Of a stretch of 64,000 bases of DNA, positions 1 to 10,755 are shown in pieces. Below the pieces are notes generated by a model, which was not told the origin of the DNA, searched no databases, and worked only from the letters and a program-made list of their open reading frames with translations. The stretch is from Eurosta solidaginis (lineage: Eukaryota > Arthropoda > Insecta > Diptera > Tephritidae). The first letter of the stretch is position 1, and every line of letters starts with the position of its first letter. The stretch lies in contig NC_090324.1 of assembly GCF_040869045.1 (NCBI RefSeq), positions 193,686,028 through 193,750,027 of the forward strand, written 5' to 3'. The position numbers were made by a program, and so were the translations under genes.

Positions 1-3000
1 TTTGATTGAGCCATGTCAGTCCGTCCGTCCGTCCGTCCGTCCGTTAACACGATAACTTGAGTAAATTTTGAGCTATCTTGATGAAATTTGGTATGTAGGT
101 TCCTGAGCACTCATCTCAGATCGCTATTTAAAATGAACGATATCGGACTATAACCACGCCCACTTTTTCGATATCGAAAATTTCGAAAAACCGAAAAAAT
201 GCGATAATTCATTGCCAAAGGCGGTTAAAGCGATGAAACTTGGTAGATGGGTTGAAGTTATGACGCAGAATAGAAAACTAGTAAGATTTTGGACAATGGG
301 CGTGGCACCGCCCACTTTTACAAGAAGGTAATTTAAAAGTTTTGCAAGCTGTAATTTGGCAGTTGTTGAAGATATCATGATGAAATTTGGCAGGAACGTT
401 ACTACTATTACTATATATGTGATAAATAAAAATTAGCAAAATTGGATGAAGAACACGCCCACTTTTTAAAAAAAAATTTTTTTTAATTCAAATTTTAACA
501 AAAAAGTTAATATCTTTACTGTATATAAGTAAATTAAGTCAAAATTCAACTCCAGTAATGACATGATGCAACAAAATCCAAAAATAAAAGAAAATTTCAA
601 AATGGGCGTGGATCCGCCCATTTTCATTTAGTTTGTCTAGAATACTTTTAATGCCATAAGTCGAACAAAAATTTACCAATCCTTCTCAAATTTCGTAGGA
701 GGATAGATTCTGTGACGATAACTGTTCTCTGTGAAAATGGGCGAAATCGGTGGAAGCCACGCCCAGTTTTTATACACAGTCCACCGTCTGTCCTTCCGCT
801 CGGCCGTTAACACAATAACTTGAGCAAAAACCGATATATCTTTACTAAACTTAGCCCACGTACTTATCTGAACTCACTTTATCTTGGTATAAAAAATGGC
901 CGAAATCCGACCATAACCACGCCCACTTTATCGATATCGAAAATTACGAAAAATGAAAAAAATGCCATAATTCTATACCAACTACGAAAAAAGGGATGAA
1001 ACATGGTAACTGGATTGGTTTATTGACGCAAAATATAACTTTGGAAAAAACTTTGTAAAATGGGTGTGACACCTACCATATTAAGTAGAAGAAAATGAAA
1101 AAGTTCTACAAGGCGAAATCAACAGCCCTTGGAATCTTGGCAGGAATACTGTTAGTGGTATTGCATATATAAATAAATTAGCAGTACCCGACAGATGATT
1201 TTCTGGATCACCTGGTCCACATTTTGGTCGATATCGCGAGAACGCCTTCACATATACATCTAAGGGCCACTCGCTTTTAAAACCCTCATTAATACTTTTA
1301 ATTTGATATCCATATCGTACAAACACATTCTAGAATCACCCTGGCCCACCCTAATGGCGATATCTCGAAAAGGCGTCCACCTATAGACCTAATGCCCACT
1401 CCCTCTTAAAATGCTCAGTAACACCTTTCGTTTGATACCCATATCGTACAAACATTCTAGAGTCACCCCTGGCCCACCCTAATGGCGATATCTCGAAAAA
1501 GCGACCACCTATATACCTAATGTCCACTCCCTCTTAAAATGCTCAGTAACACCTTTCGTTTGATACCCATATCGTACAAACATTCTAGAGTCACCCCTGG
1601 CCCACCCTAATGGCGATATCTCGAAAAGGCGTCCACCTATAGACCTAATGCCCACTCCCTCTTAAAATGCTCAGTAACACCTTTCGTTTGATACCCATAT
1701 CGTACAAACATTCTAGAGTCACCCCTGGCCCACCCTAATGGCGATATCTCGAAAAGGCGTCCACATATAGACCTAATGCCCACTCCCTCTTAAAATGCTC
1801 AGTAACACCTTTCGTTTGATACCCATATCGTACAAACATTGTAGAGTCACCCTTGGTCCACCTTTATGGCGATATCTCGAAAAGGCGTCCACCTATAGAA
1901 CTAAGGATTACTCCCTTTTAAAATACTCATTACCACCTTTCATTTGATACCCATATCGTACAAACACATTCTAGAGTCACCCTGGCCCACCCTAATGGCG
2001 ATATCTCGAAAAGGCGTCCACCTATAGACCTAATGCCCACTCCCTCTTAAAATGCTCAGTAACACCTTTCGTTTGATACCCATATCGTACAAACATTCTA
2101 GAGTCACCCCTGGCCCACCCTAATGGCGATATCTCGAAAAGGCGTCCACCTATAGACCTAATACCCACTCCCTCTTAAAATGCTCAGTAACACCTTTCGT
2201 TTGATATCCATATCGTACAAACATTCTAGAGTCACCCTTGGTCCACGTTTATGGCGATATCTCGAAAAGGCGTCCACCTATAGAACTAAGGATTACTCCC
2301 TTTTAAAATACTCATTACCACCTTTCATTTGATACCCATATCGTACAAAAACATTCTGGAGTCACCCCTTTCCCACCCTAATAGCGATATCTCGAAAAGG
2401 CGTCCACCTATAGACCTAATGCCCACTCCCTCTTAAAATGCTCAGTAACACCTTTCGTTTGATACCCATATCGTACAAACATTCTAGAGTCACCCCTGGC
2501 TCACCCTAATGGCGATATCTCGAAAAGGCGTTCACCTATAGACCTAATGCCCACTCCATCTTAAAATGATCAGTAACACCTTTCGTTTGATACCCATATC
2601 GTACAAACACAATCTAGAGTCACCCCTGGCCCACCCTAATGACGATACCTCGAAAAGGCGTCCACCTATAGACCTCATGCCCACTTCCTCTTAAAATGCT
2701 CAGTAGCACCTTTCGTTTGATACCCATATCGTACAAACATTCTAGAGTCACCATTGGTCCACCTTTATGGCGATATCTCGAAAAGGCGTCCACCTATAGA
2801 ACTAAGGATTACTCCCTTTTAAAATACTCATTACCATCTTTCATTTGATACCCATATCATACAAACACATTCTGGAGTCACCCCTGGCCCACCCTAATGG
2901 CGACATTTCGAAAAGGTGTGCACCTATAGACCTAATGCCCACTCCCTCTTAAAATGCTCAGTAACACCTTTCATTTGATTCCCATATCGTACAACTAGAG

Positions 3001-3494
3001 ACACCCCTGGTCCACCTTTATGGCGATATCTCGAAACGGCGTCCACCTATGGAACTAAGGATCACTGCTTTTCAAAATATTCATTAACAGCTTTCATTTG
3101 ATACCCATATCGTACAAACATATTCTAGAGTCACCCCTGGTCCACCTTTATGGCGATTTCTCGAAAAGGCGTTCACCTATAGAACTAAAGCCCATTCCCT
3201 TTTAAAGTACTCATTATCACCTTTCATTTGATACCCATATCGTACAAACACATTCTAGAGTCAGCCCTGGTCCACCTTTATGGCGATATCCCTAAATGGC
3301 GTCCATCCATAGAACTATGGCCTACTCTCTCTTAAAATACTCTTTAATACCTTCCATTTGATACACATGTCATACAACCACATTCCAGGGTTACCCTAGG
3401 TTCATTTTCCTACATGGTGATTTTCCTTATCTTGTCTCCATAGCTCTCAACTGAGTATGTAATGTTCGGTTACACCCGAACTTAGCCTTCCTTA
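1..3494 (+). mobile_element. HINE-X copy 1 (Helentron/DINE-1-like, 5' end outside window)
   Basis: Non-autonomous element without a transposase. From the window edge it reads GTCC microsatellite, an AT-rich region with repeated GGGCGTGG-type blocks and GATATCGAAAA motifs, a tandem array of 128-132 bp units (about 1,320-3,400), then a conserved 3' terminus with the subterminal repeat CTCAACTGAGTA and a GTTCGG/CCGAAC hairpin. Order and motifs match the known plan of DINE-1/Helentron-associated elements: GTCY microsatellite, central tandem repeats, subterminal inverted repeats and a 3' stem-loop. It is almost identical to copy 2 at an offset of 3,619 bp and joins it directly. Small ORFs inside it recur in each copy and are not genes. 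The family placement rests on structure and remembered DINE-1 features; no Rep/helicase gene is present here. Confidence 0.75.
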
Positions 3495-3495
3495 T

Positions 3496-3527
3496 TATAC
3501 TCAGTTGAGCAGAGCTCACAGAGTATA
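3496..3527 (+). other. HINE-X 5' terminus: subterminal repeat and possible hairpin
   Basis: TACTCAGTTGAG (3,498-3,509) is the exact reverse complement of the 3' subterminal repeat at 7,065-7,076. TATACTC at 3,496-3,502 can pair with GAGTATA at 3,521-3,527. The same block recurs at about 48,231 and, inverted, at about 16,120-16,148. Confidence 0.75.
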
Positions 3528-4929
3528 TTAAGTTTGATTGGATAACGGTTGGTTGTACATATATAAAGGAATCGAGATAGATATAGACTTCCATATATCA
3601 AAATAATCAGGATCGAAAAAAAATTTGATTGAGCCATGTCCGTCCGTCCGTCCGTCCGTCCGTTAACACGATAACTTGAGTAAATTTTGAGGTATCTTGA
3701 TGAAATTTGGTATGTAGGTTCCTGAGCACTCATCTCAGATCGCTATTTAAAATGAACGACATCGGACTATAACCACGCCCACTTTTTCGATATCGAAAAT
3801 TTCGAAAAACCGAAAAAATGCGATAATTCATTGCCAAAGGCGGTTAAAGCGATGAAACTTGGTAGATGGGTTGAAGTTATGACGCAGAATAGAAAACTAG
3901 TAAGATTTTGGACAATGGGCGTGGCACCGCCCACTTTTACAAGAAGGTAATTTAAAAGTTTTGCAAGCTGTAATTTGGCAGTCGTTGAAGATATCATGAT
4001 GAAATTTGGCAGGAACGTTACTACTATTACTATATATGTGCTAAATAAAAATTAGCAAAATTGGATGAAGAACACGCCCACTTTTTAAAAAAAAATTTTT
4101 TTTAATTCAAATTTTAACAAAAAAGTTAATATCTTTACTGTATATAAGTAAATTAAGTCAAAATTCAACTCCAGTAATGATATGATGCAAAAAAATCCAA
4201 AAATAAAAGAAAATTTCAAAATGGGCGTGGATCCGCCCATTTTCATTTAGTTTGTCTAGAATACTTTTAATGCCATAAGTCGAACAAAAATTTACCAATC
4301 CTTCTCAAATTTGGTAGGAGCATAGATTCTGTGACGATAACTGTTCTCTGTGAAAATGGGCGAAATCGGTGGAAGCCACGCCCAGTTTTTATACACAGTC
4401 CACAGTCTGTCCTTTCGCTCGGCCGTTAACACAATAACTTGAGCAAAAACCGATATATCTTTACTAAACTTAGCCCACGTACTTATCTGAACTCACTTTA
4501 TCTTGGTATAAAAAATGGCCGAAATCCGACCATAACCACGCCCACTTTATCGATATCGAAAATTACGAAAAATGAAAAAAATGCCATAATTCTATACCAA
4601 CTACGAAAAAAGGGATGAAACATGGTAACTGGATTGGTTTATTGACGCAAAATATAACTTTGGAAAAAACTTTGTAAAATGGGTGTGACACCTACCATAT
4701 TAAGTAGAAGAAAATGAAAAAGTTCTACAAGGCGAAATCAACAGCCCTTGGAATCTTGGCAGGAATACTGTTAGTGGTATTGCATATATAAATAAATTAG
4801 CAGTACCCGACAGATGATTTTCTGGATCACCTGGTCCACATTTTGGTCGATATCGCGAGAACGCCTTCACATATACATCTAAGGGCCACTCGCTTTTAAA
4901 ACCCTCATTAATACTTTTAATTTGATATC

Positions 4930-7020
4930 CATATCGTACAAACACATTCTAGAATCACCCTGGCCCACCCTAATGGCGATATCTCGAAAAGGCGTCCACC
5001 TATAGACCTAATGCCCACTCCCTCTTAAAATGCTCAGTAACACCTTTCGTTTGATACCCATATCGTACAAACATTCTAGAGTCACCCCTGGCCCACCCTA
5101 ATGGCGATATCTCGAAAAGGCGACCACCTATATACCTAATGTCCACTCCCTCTTAAAATGCTCAGTAACACCTTTCGTTTGATACCCATATCGTACAAAC
5201 ATTCTAGAGTCACCCCTGGCCCACCCTAATGGCGATATCTCGAAAAGGCGTCCACCTATAGACCTAATGCCCACTCCCTCTTAAAATGCTCAGTAACACC
5301 TTTCGTTTGATACCCATATCGTACAAACATTCTAGAGTCACCCCTGGCCCACCCTAATGGCGATATCTCGAAAAGGCGTCCACATATAGACCTAATGCCC
5401 ACTCCCTCTTAAAATGCTCAGTAACACCTTTCGCTTGATACCCATATCGTACAAACATTGTAGAGTCACCCTTGGTCCACCTTTATGGCGATATCTCGAA
5501 AAGGCGTCCACCTATAGAACTAAGGATTACTCCCGTTTAAAATACTCATTACCACCTTTCATTTGATACCCATATCGTACAAACACATTCTAGAGTCACC
5601 CTGGCCCACCCTAATGGCGATATCTCGAAAAGGCGTCCACCTATAGACCTAATGCCCACTCCCTCTTAAAATGCTCAGTAACACCTTTCGTTTGATACCC
5701 ATATCGTACAAACATTCTAGAGTCACCCCTGGCCCACCCTAATGGCGATATCTCGAAAAGGCGTCCACCTATAGACCTAATGCCCACTCCCTCTTAAAAT
5801 GCTCAGTAACACCTTTCGTTTGATATCCATATCGTACAAACATTCTAGAGTCACCCTTGGTCCACGTTTATGGCGATATCTCGAAAAGGCGTCCACCTAT
5901 AGAACTAAGGATTACTCCCTTTTAAAATACTCATTACCACCTTTCATTTGATACCCATATCGTACAAAAACATTCTGGAGTCACCCCTTTCCCACCCTAA
6001 TGGCGATATCTCGAAAAGGCGTCCACCTATAGACCTAATGCCCACTCCCTCTTAAAATGCTCAGTAACACCTTTCGTTTGATACCCATATCGTACAAACA
6101 TTCTAGAGTCACCCCTGGCTCACCCTAATGGCGATATCTCGAAAAGGCGTCCACCTATAGACCTAATGCCCACTCCATCTTAAAATGATCAGTAACACCT
6201 TTCGTTTGATACCCATATCGTACAAACACAATCTAGAGTCACCCCTGGCCCACCCTAATGACGATACCTCGAAAAGGCGTCCACCTATAGACCTCATGCC
6301 CACTTCCTCTTAAAATGCTCAGTAGCACCTTTCGTTTGATACCCATATCGTACAAACATTCTAGAGTCACCATTGGTCCACCTTTATGGCGATATCTCGA
6401 AAAGGCGTCCACCTATAGAACTAAGGATTACTCCCTTTTAAAATACTCATTACCATCTTTCATTTGATACCCATATCATACAAACACATTCTGGAGTCAC
6501 CCCTGGCCCACCCTAATGGCGACATTTCGAAAAGGCGTGCACCTATAGACCTAATGCCCACTCCCTCTTAAAATGCTCAGTAACACCTTTCATTTGATTC
6601 CCATATCGTACAACTAGAGACACCCCTGGTCCACTTTTATGGCGATATCTCGAAACGGCGTCCACCTATGGAACTAAGGATCACTGCTTTTCAAAATATT
6701 CATTAACAGCTTTCATTTGATACCCATATCGTACAAACATATTCTAGAGTCACCCCTGGTCCACCTTTATGGCGATTTCTCGAAAAGGCGTTCACCTATA
6801 GAACTAAAGCCCATTCCCTTTTAAAGTACTCATTATCACCTTTCATTTGATACCCATATCGTACAAACACATTCTAGAGTCAGCCCTGGTCCACCTTTAT
6901 GGCGATATCCCTAAATGGCGTCCATCCATAGAACTATGGCCTACTCTCTCTTAAAATACTCTTTAATACCTTCCATTTGATACACATGTCATACAACCAC
7001 ATTCCAGGGTTACCCTAGGT
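4930..7020 (+). repeat. Central tandem array of HINE-X copy 2 (128-132 bp units)
   Basis: About 16 head-to-tail units, each containing CATTTGATACCCATATCGTAC, TCTAGAGTCACC, GGCGATATCTCGAAAAGG and CCTATAG motifs. Period measured from successive GTACGATATGGG sites is 128 bp, or about 132 bp where a TG insertion precedes the site. Units fall into subtypes (TGCCCACTCCC with CTCAGTAACACC, and AGGATTACTCCC with CTCATTACCACC) that alternate in the same order in copy 1 and copy 8, so whole arrays were copied together. Related arrays occupy about 1,320-3,400, 13,500-14,800, 32,850-33,600, 40,490-41,990, 49,650-51,100 and 61,600-63,650. Confidence 0.85.
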
Positions 7021-7064
7021 TCATTTTCCTACATGGTGATTTTCCTTATCTTGTCTCCATAGCT

Positions 7065-7119
7065 CTCAACTGAGTATGTAATGTTCGGTTACACCCGAAC
7101 TTAGCCTTCCTTACTTGTT
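7065..7119 (+). other. HINE-X 3' terminus: subterminal repeat, stem-loop and tail
   Basis: CTCAACTGAGTA is followed seven bases later by GTTCGG-TTACAC-CCGAAC (7,083-7,100), a six-base-pair hairpin, and a pyrimidine-rich tail ending about 7,119. The same terminus is present at 3,494, 33,713, 42,083 and 51,208, and inverted at 13,279, 51,479 and 61,472. A 3' hairpin preceded by a subterminal inverted repeat is typical of Helentrons. Confidence 0.75.
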
Positions 7120-8233
7120 ATTACCACTTTTAAAAATGGGGGATATGAAGGTAAACTTCCAAGCATCAATGAACTCACCACACTCGAGAGATTTGTTGAA
7201 GATTAAAAGAAGCGTGGTGGCTAGATTCAGAAAAATTTAAAGAGATAAGACGTTAAGCCGTCAATATCTGTCTGAAGACGACTTGTGGTTCCGGATTCCA
7301 TCAACAATGTCATCTAGAGAAAGAGTAAGAGCCCCGAAGTTGATGGGAGAGTCTACAATTGAGGAGGACTCAGGGAAAACTAACTGGCTGAGTATAAAAA
7401 TTGGAGTGAAAAAAGTCTGAAAAAAGGTTAGCCGACTCCATAGGTGAAGAGGTATGAAACCCATTATAAAAAACTGACGAGGGAATAATCGAGGTAGCTT
7501 TCTTGGATTTTACATAATTCCAAAAAGCTTTAGGGTTATCTTTGATACAAGATTCTAAGTTTCGGGTGAAATTAGTACGCAGCCTCTTACTTAACGCTTT
7601 ACATTTATTATTGTAGCGAATGTACTTGATTTTAAACACCAAAGACTTTGTAGTATTGAATTTTTTAAAAAATTTATTCCTCAAATTCTTTAGCCGCTTG
7701 AACCCAGTAGTATACCAAGGAATTTTGTAACACTTTTTAATTTTCCGCGGAATATTGTCACTACAAATCTCATTGATAAGGCCTTTGAAGGCATTGAAAC
7801 AACGTGAGAGATCACTTCCAGAAAAAATAGCTTCCCACTCAATTAAAGAAACCTTTCGGGAAATATTAGCAAAGTTCGCACGCCTAAATGAGAAACTAGG
7901 AGTAGCATTATCTGGAACAAAGCTTTCAAAATTATAAAATTTAAAAACCAAAACAAGCGGGATATGCTGAATACCGGAACAAGACAGTGGACCCAGACAT
8001 TCAGTTAGGGAATAATTAATATTATCGTTAATAAATATAAGATCAAGGGTTCTTGATAACTGATTTCTGAAGCTATTTATCTGGAAGAGATTGACACTTA
8101 AGAGATTATCAGTGAGGAGAATTTCAGCGGAACTATTTAAATTTTTAGCAAGTAGAGCGAAGTTATTGTCAACAAACGACCATTCGATATTTGGTAAATT
8201 AAAGTCATGCCTAGAAAAATGTTTGTCTGGCAC
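7120..8233 (-). pseudogene. LINE-A ORF2 fragment (endonuclease end and start of reverse transcriptase)
   Basis: Minus-strand remnant of a jockey-like LINE polyprotein. The first part (8,233-7,370) has the endonuclease signature DFNLPNIEW and DLIFIND near its start, then the linker that precedes reverse transcriptase in these LINEs. The frame shifts near 7,400 and continues to about 7,261. After another shift, residues resembling the first reverse transcriptase block (AWKFTFISPIFKSGNN) are readable to 7,120. There the element is cut by the 3' end of HINE-X copy 2. Polymerase catalytic motifs are missing. The start is not native: most of the endonuclease was deleted and the remainder abuts the end of ORF1 at about 8,249. 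Confidence 0.75.
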
Positions 8234-8248
8234 TGGTGATTGCTAAGC

Positions 8249-9310
8249 ATCACCACCGCCACCTTGACTAACTTTACGACGGTTTCTGAAAGGCTTAATT
8301 TTAACATCTTCCGACCAGAGCTTGGGATCTAAAACTTTATCCACTAGTGCATGCAATACACCAAGCTTGAAATTTAATCGTGTCAGATCTTTGATATCTG
8401 CATCCTTTTAACTCCAGTATGCAAAAGTTTATTGATATCTTGTTTTTTATTTTTGCGACCTTTACGCTGAACTTTGGTCCACTGACCAGACGAAGGCAAG
8501 TTTTTAGCAGTACTGTTATATGGAGCATCTGCAATAGCATATGACAGAGAGCCATTTGGCATTGTTAAAAATTGTGTAGTCAAAGGCAACGAACAATAAT
8601 TATTAGAACTAGTGGCGGCAGAGAAAACAGAGAGAGCGGCAGCATTATAGGTGACGCCGACTCCAGCAGAAGGCAGAGAGCCGTTTAGTAACGTAGTTGT
8701 AGTTGTACGTGTGTCTAAAACAGTGGCAACCGCAGAACTCTGTAAATCTGGTTTGATAGTCTCCCGACACCATTAGAGCATGATTATTATCCAAACAGTT
8801 GTTCTGGTATTTGTTTTCATTTTGCATTTCCTTCACTTCAGTGGCTAGTGAAGCAATAGCAGAAAGCAGCTCATCTAAACAAAGTTGTTTTTCTAATGAG
8901 CGAACAGCGGCTTTAAGCACGCCAGACTGCTCAATGAGTATTTTGCATTCATCTCGCAAAGAGTTGATGATATCAGCCAGGCGTGAGTTATCAAATTTAA
9001 GAGCGCTGATTTCCTTTAGCGCCAAATCCAAGACAGGCATTAGTTTAGAAGAGTTAAGTGATGACGATGTAGGAGTATGCGAGAGCTCAAAGCTGGCAAT
9101 AGCTTCAGGAACGACAAAAGGGGCGGCGAGCGAAGGTAGTTTCGCCGAGCAGCAACACCTGTCACACATATACTGCTTTCCTGATTCTCTAAGACACCCA
9201 AGACCAGCCGGTAGAATATTCACACAGTCCAAATGAAAAAGATCGTTGCACTTTGCGCATTGCACTGTTTTATGCGATCTCACTACCTTATTTGCACAGA
9301 AACACGGCAT
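8249..9310 (-). pseudogene. LINE-A ORF1, PHD-finger protein (frameshifted)
   Basis: Minus-strand ORF1 of the same LINE. It starts at MPCFCANK (about 9,310); an upstream in-frame extension to 9,331 is probably not used. The N-terminus is a PHD-type zinc finger with Cys pairs at C-x-C, CAKC, FHLDC and CDRCC. A leucine-rich, probably coiled-coil stretch follows. The frame shifts near 8,750; the continuing frames include WTKVQRKGRKNKKQ (about 8,480) and end KPFRNRRKVSQGGGG before a stop at about 8,249. In jockey-like LINEs ORF1 is an RNA-binding chaperone. LINE-B at 39,070 has the same architecture but a clearly different sequence. Confidence 0.7.
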
Positions 9311-9519
9311 TTTAGAGAGCAAGGTGAGCAAAGCAACAAAAATTAGTACGGTAAAAAAGAGTCCCTGTTTAACTTATGCATAAATGAGCAAAATAGCAAA
9401 TTTATTTATTATGACTTATTATGCCAGAGATAAATAAAATATGTATATATAAAGTCACTGTCTCACATTATAATTGAAATTCACGATATCAAAATGTAAA
9501 GCAGAGGTAAGTAAAATTG
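9311..9519. other. AT-rich stretch with no recognised gene
   Basis: Probably the LINE-A 5' untranslated region on the right of its ORF1, passing into the left edge of the Penelope fragment. No ORF or repeat was recognised. The boundary between the two elements could not be fixed. Confidence 0.4.
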
Positions 9520-9665
9520 TTTGATATCACTTGAGTCAAAAAGTGGATAAAAGCTTTAGCTTTGAGAAAAATTAACATCGTTTATAGAGCGGTCAAAAAA
9601 CACGTCCGTTCACCATGCCAAACAACAAAGATTTTGGTCAGATACGTGGATGACATAATAAGCGT
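9520..9665 (+). pseudogene. Penelope-like reverse transcriptase fragment, 5' part
   Basis: An open plus-strand frame reads through KILVRYVDDIIS, where YVDD is the polymerase catalytic motif, and stops being Penelope at 9,665, where the BEL-A LTR begins. The reading frame resumes with VLTT...EEFVLEYLNKQHG immediately after the LTR at 47,065, and in inverted form at 35,650. The last five bases, AGCGT (9,661-9,665), are repeated at 47,065-47,069 as the target-site duplication. This is the left half of the Penelope copy that BEL-A entered. Confidence 0.75.
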
Positions 9666-10003
9666 TGTTGAGTACTGAAAACTTATTTACATATATTAAT
9701 TAGTATTCATTTATAGTTCTTTGAAAATAATAATGTATAACCCACTGTAACATTTTGCCTTCCCTCTTTGAACATATTCGTTAGTAGTACATATGTACAT
9801 TTGTCATATCATTAAAATTAACTGAACTAAAAGCTCGAACTGTTATGCTGAATTGAAGAAGAATGATTATATGAGACTGCAATTGAGTGCAGCGAGTGAG
9901 TTGTGACTTATGCGGCAGTTACTCACGAACGTACGTACCAAAAACGTGTCAGCTGTCACGACCTATCTTATGAGTGCGCAACGTAAACGAGAACTCACCG
10001 ACG

Positions 10004-10040
10004 CACAGTGTTTCGTGTAGAACAAGCTAGCTGGACAAAA
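10004..10040 (+). repeat. Transib left terminal inverted repeat, RSS-like
   Basis: Starts CACAGTG, the heptamer shared with RAG recombination signals, followed by a 24-nt spacer and ACAAAATTA. Identical over 37 bp to the reverse complement of 16,619-16,655. Confidence 0.9.
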
Positions 10041-10755
10041 TTATTTTATGAGATTTTCCGTTTCATATGCAGTCATTTATTAAAACTACGTCATTTTTTC
10101 AGCCATATGTTCTTTTTTTATTTTTTTCCAAAATTTTACTTCATATGCATACATTTGCTTACTTCATATACAGTAACTCATGTGAATAAGTGACATAGAT
10201 CCAAAAAAATTTAAAGGACTTAAGAATATTACTTCATTGTACTCAAATTGAATGGACTACAAATCTCAATACTTTAAAAAATTCAAAAAATTCGGAAAAA
10301 AAAATTAAAGTTTTTTATGAAAATTCGTCGAATTTTTCAAACATTTTTTAAATATAATTTAGTTTTTGTTAGAGATCGTGACAAATTTTCGTATGGGAAA
10401 TTAGTTAAAATAAATTTGAGAAAGCGAAAATTGTAAGAATTGTTCAAAAAGGGGTGTCTATTTATTTATGTGAGTGACTGTACATATGTACATACATATT
10501 TTGTATTTATTTGAGTATTTATCCTGGCACTACAATTTTTACAAAATTATTTTATAGTACCAGTCAGGAATGTAAAAGTGAATTACAATAATAATAATAA
10601 CAATGTAAATAATTAAATTAATTATGTGAAAATTACTTATTACAAAAACTTAAAAGTATAGTATCATACAAAGTAGAAAAGACAACAGATTTAAATTAAA
10701 TAAAACCTGATCCAACAAAAAGTTATAGGGTAGGTTATCTTTTATAATTATGTTA

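Larger units (their letters stand above)
3495..7119 (+). mobile_element. HINE-X copy 2, complete Helentron-type element
   Basis: Full-length reference copy for this window. The 5' end (from about 3,496) starts TATACTCAGTTGAG and can fold as TATACTC/GAGTATA. A GTCC microsatellite lies at about 3,640-3,662. A roughly 1.3 kb AT-rich body with two GGGCGTGG/TCGATATCGAAAA blocks follows, then about 16 tandem units, then CTCAACTGAGTA, a six-base-pair hairpin and a tail TTAGCCTTCCTTACTTGTT. The 12-bp subterminal repeats at 3,498-3,509 and 7,065-7,076 are perfect inverted repeats. Its right flank is LINE-A, which it truncates within the reverse transcriptase region. It has no coding capacity, so mobilisation would need a Helentron protein from elsewhere. 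Confidence 0.8.

Noticed and set aside
148..4945. Conserved 76- and 81-residue ORFs in HINE-X (for example 148-378, 1,081-1,326 and their counterparts)
   Set aside because: They recur because the element recurs, contain no domain, and are broken or altered in more diverged copies such as those at 15,639 and 48,552.
1320..7020. CRISPR array or ordinary satellite
   Set aside because: Units are contiguous without unique spacers, and the array is bounded by transposon termini and repeated with them at eight places.
7755..7937. Plus-strand ORFs opposite LINE-A, BEL-B and Gypsy-A
   Set aside because: They are antisense shadows of recognisable transposon proteins without motifs of their own.
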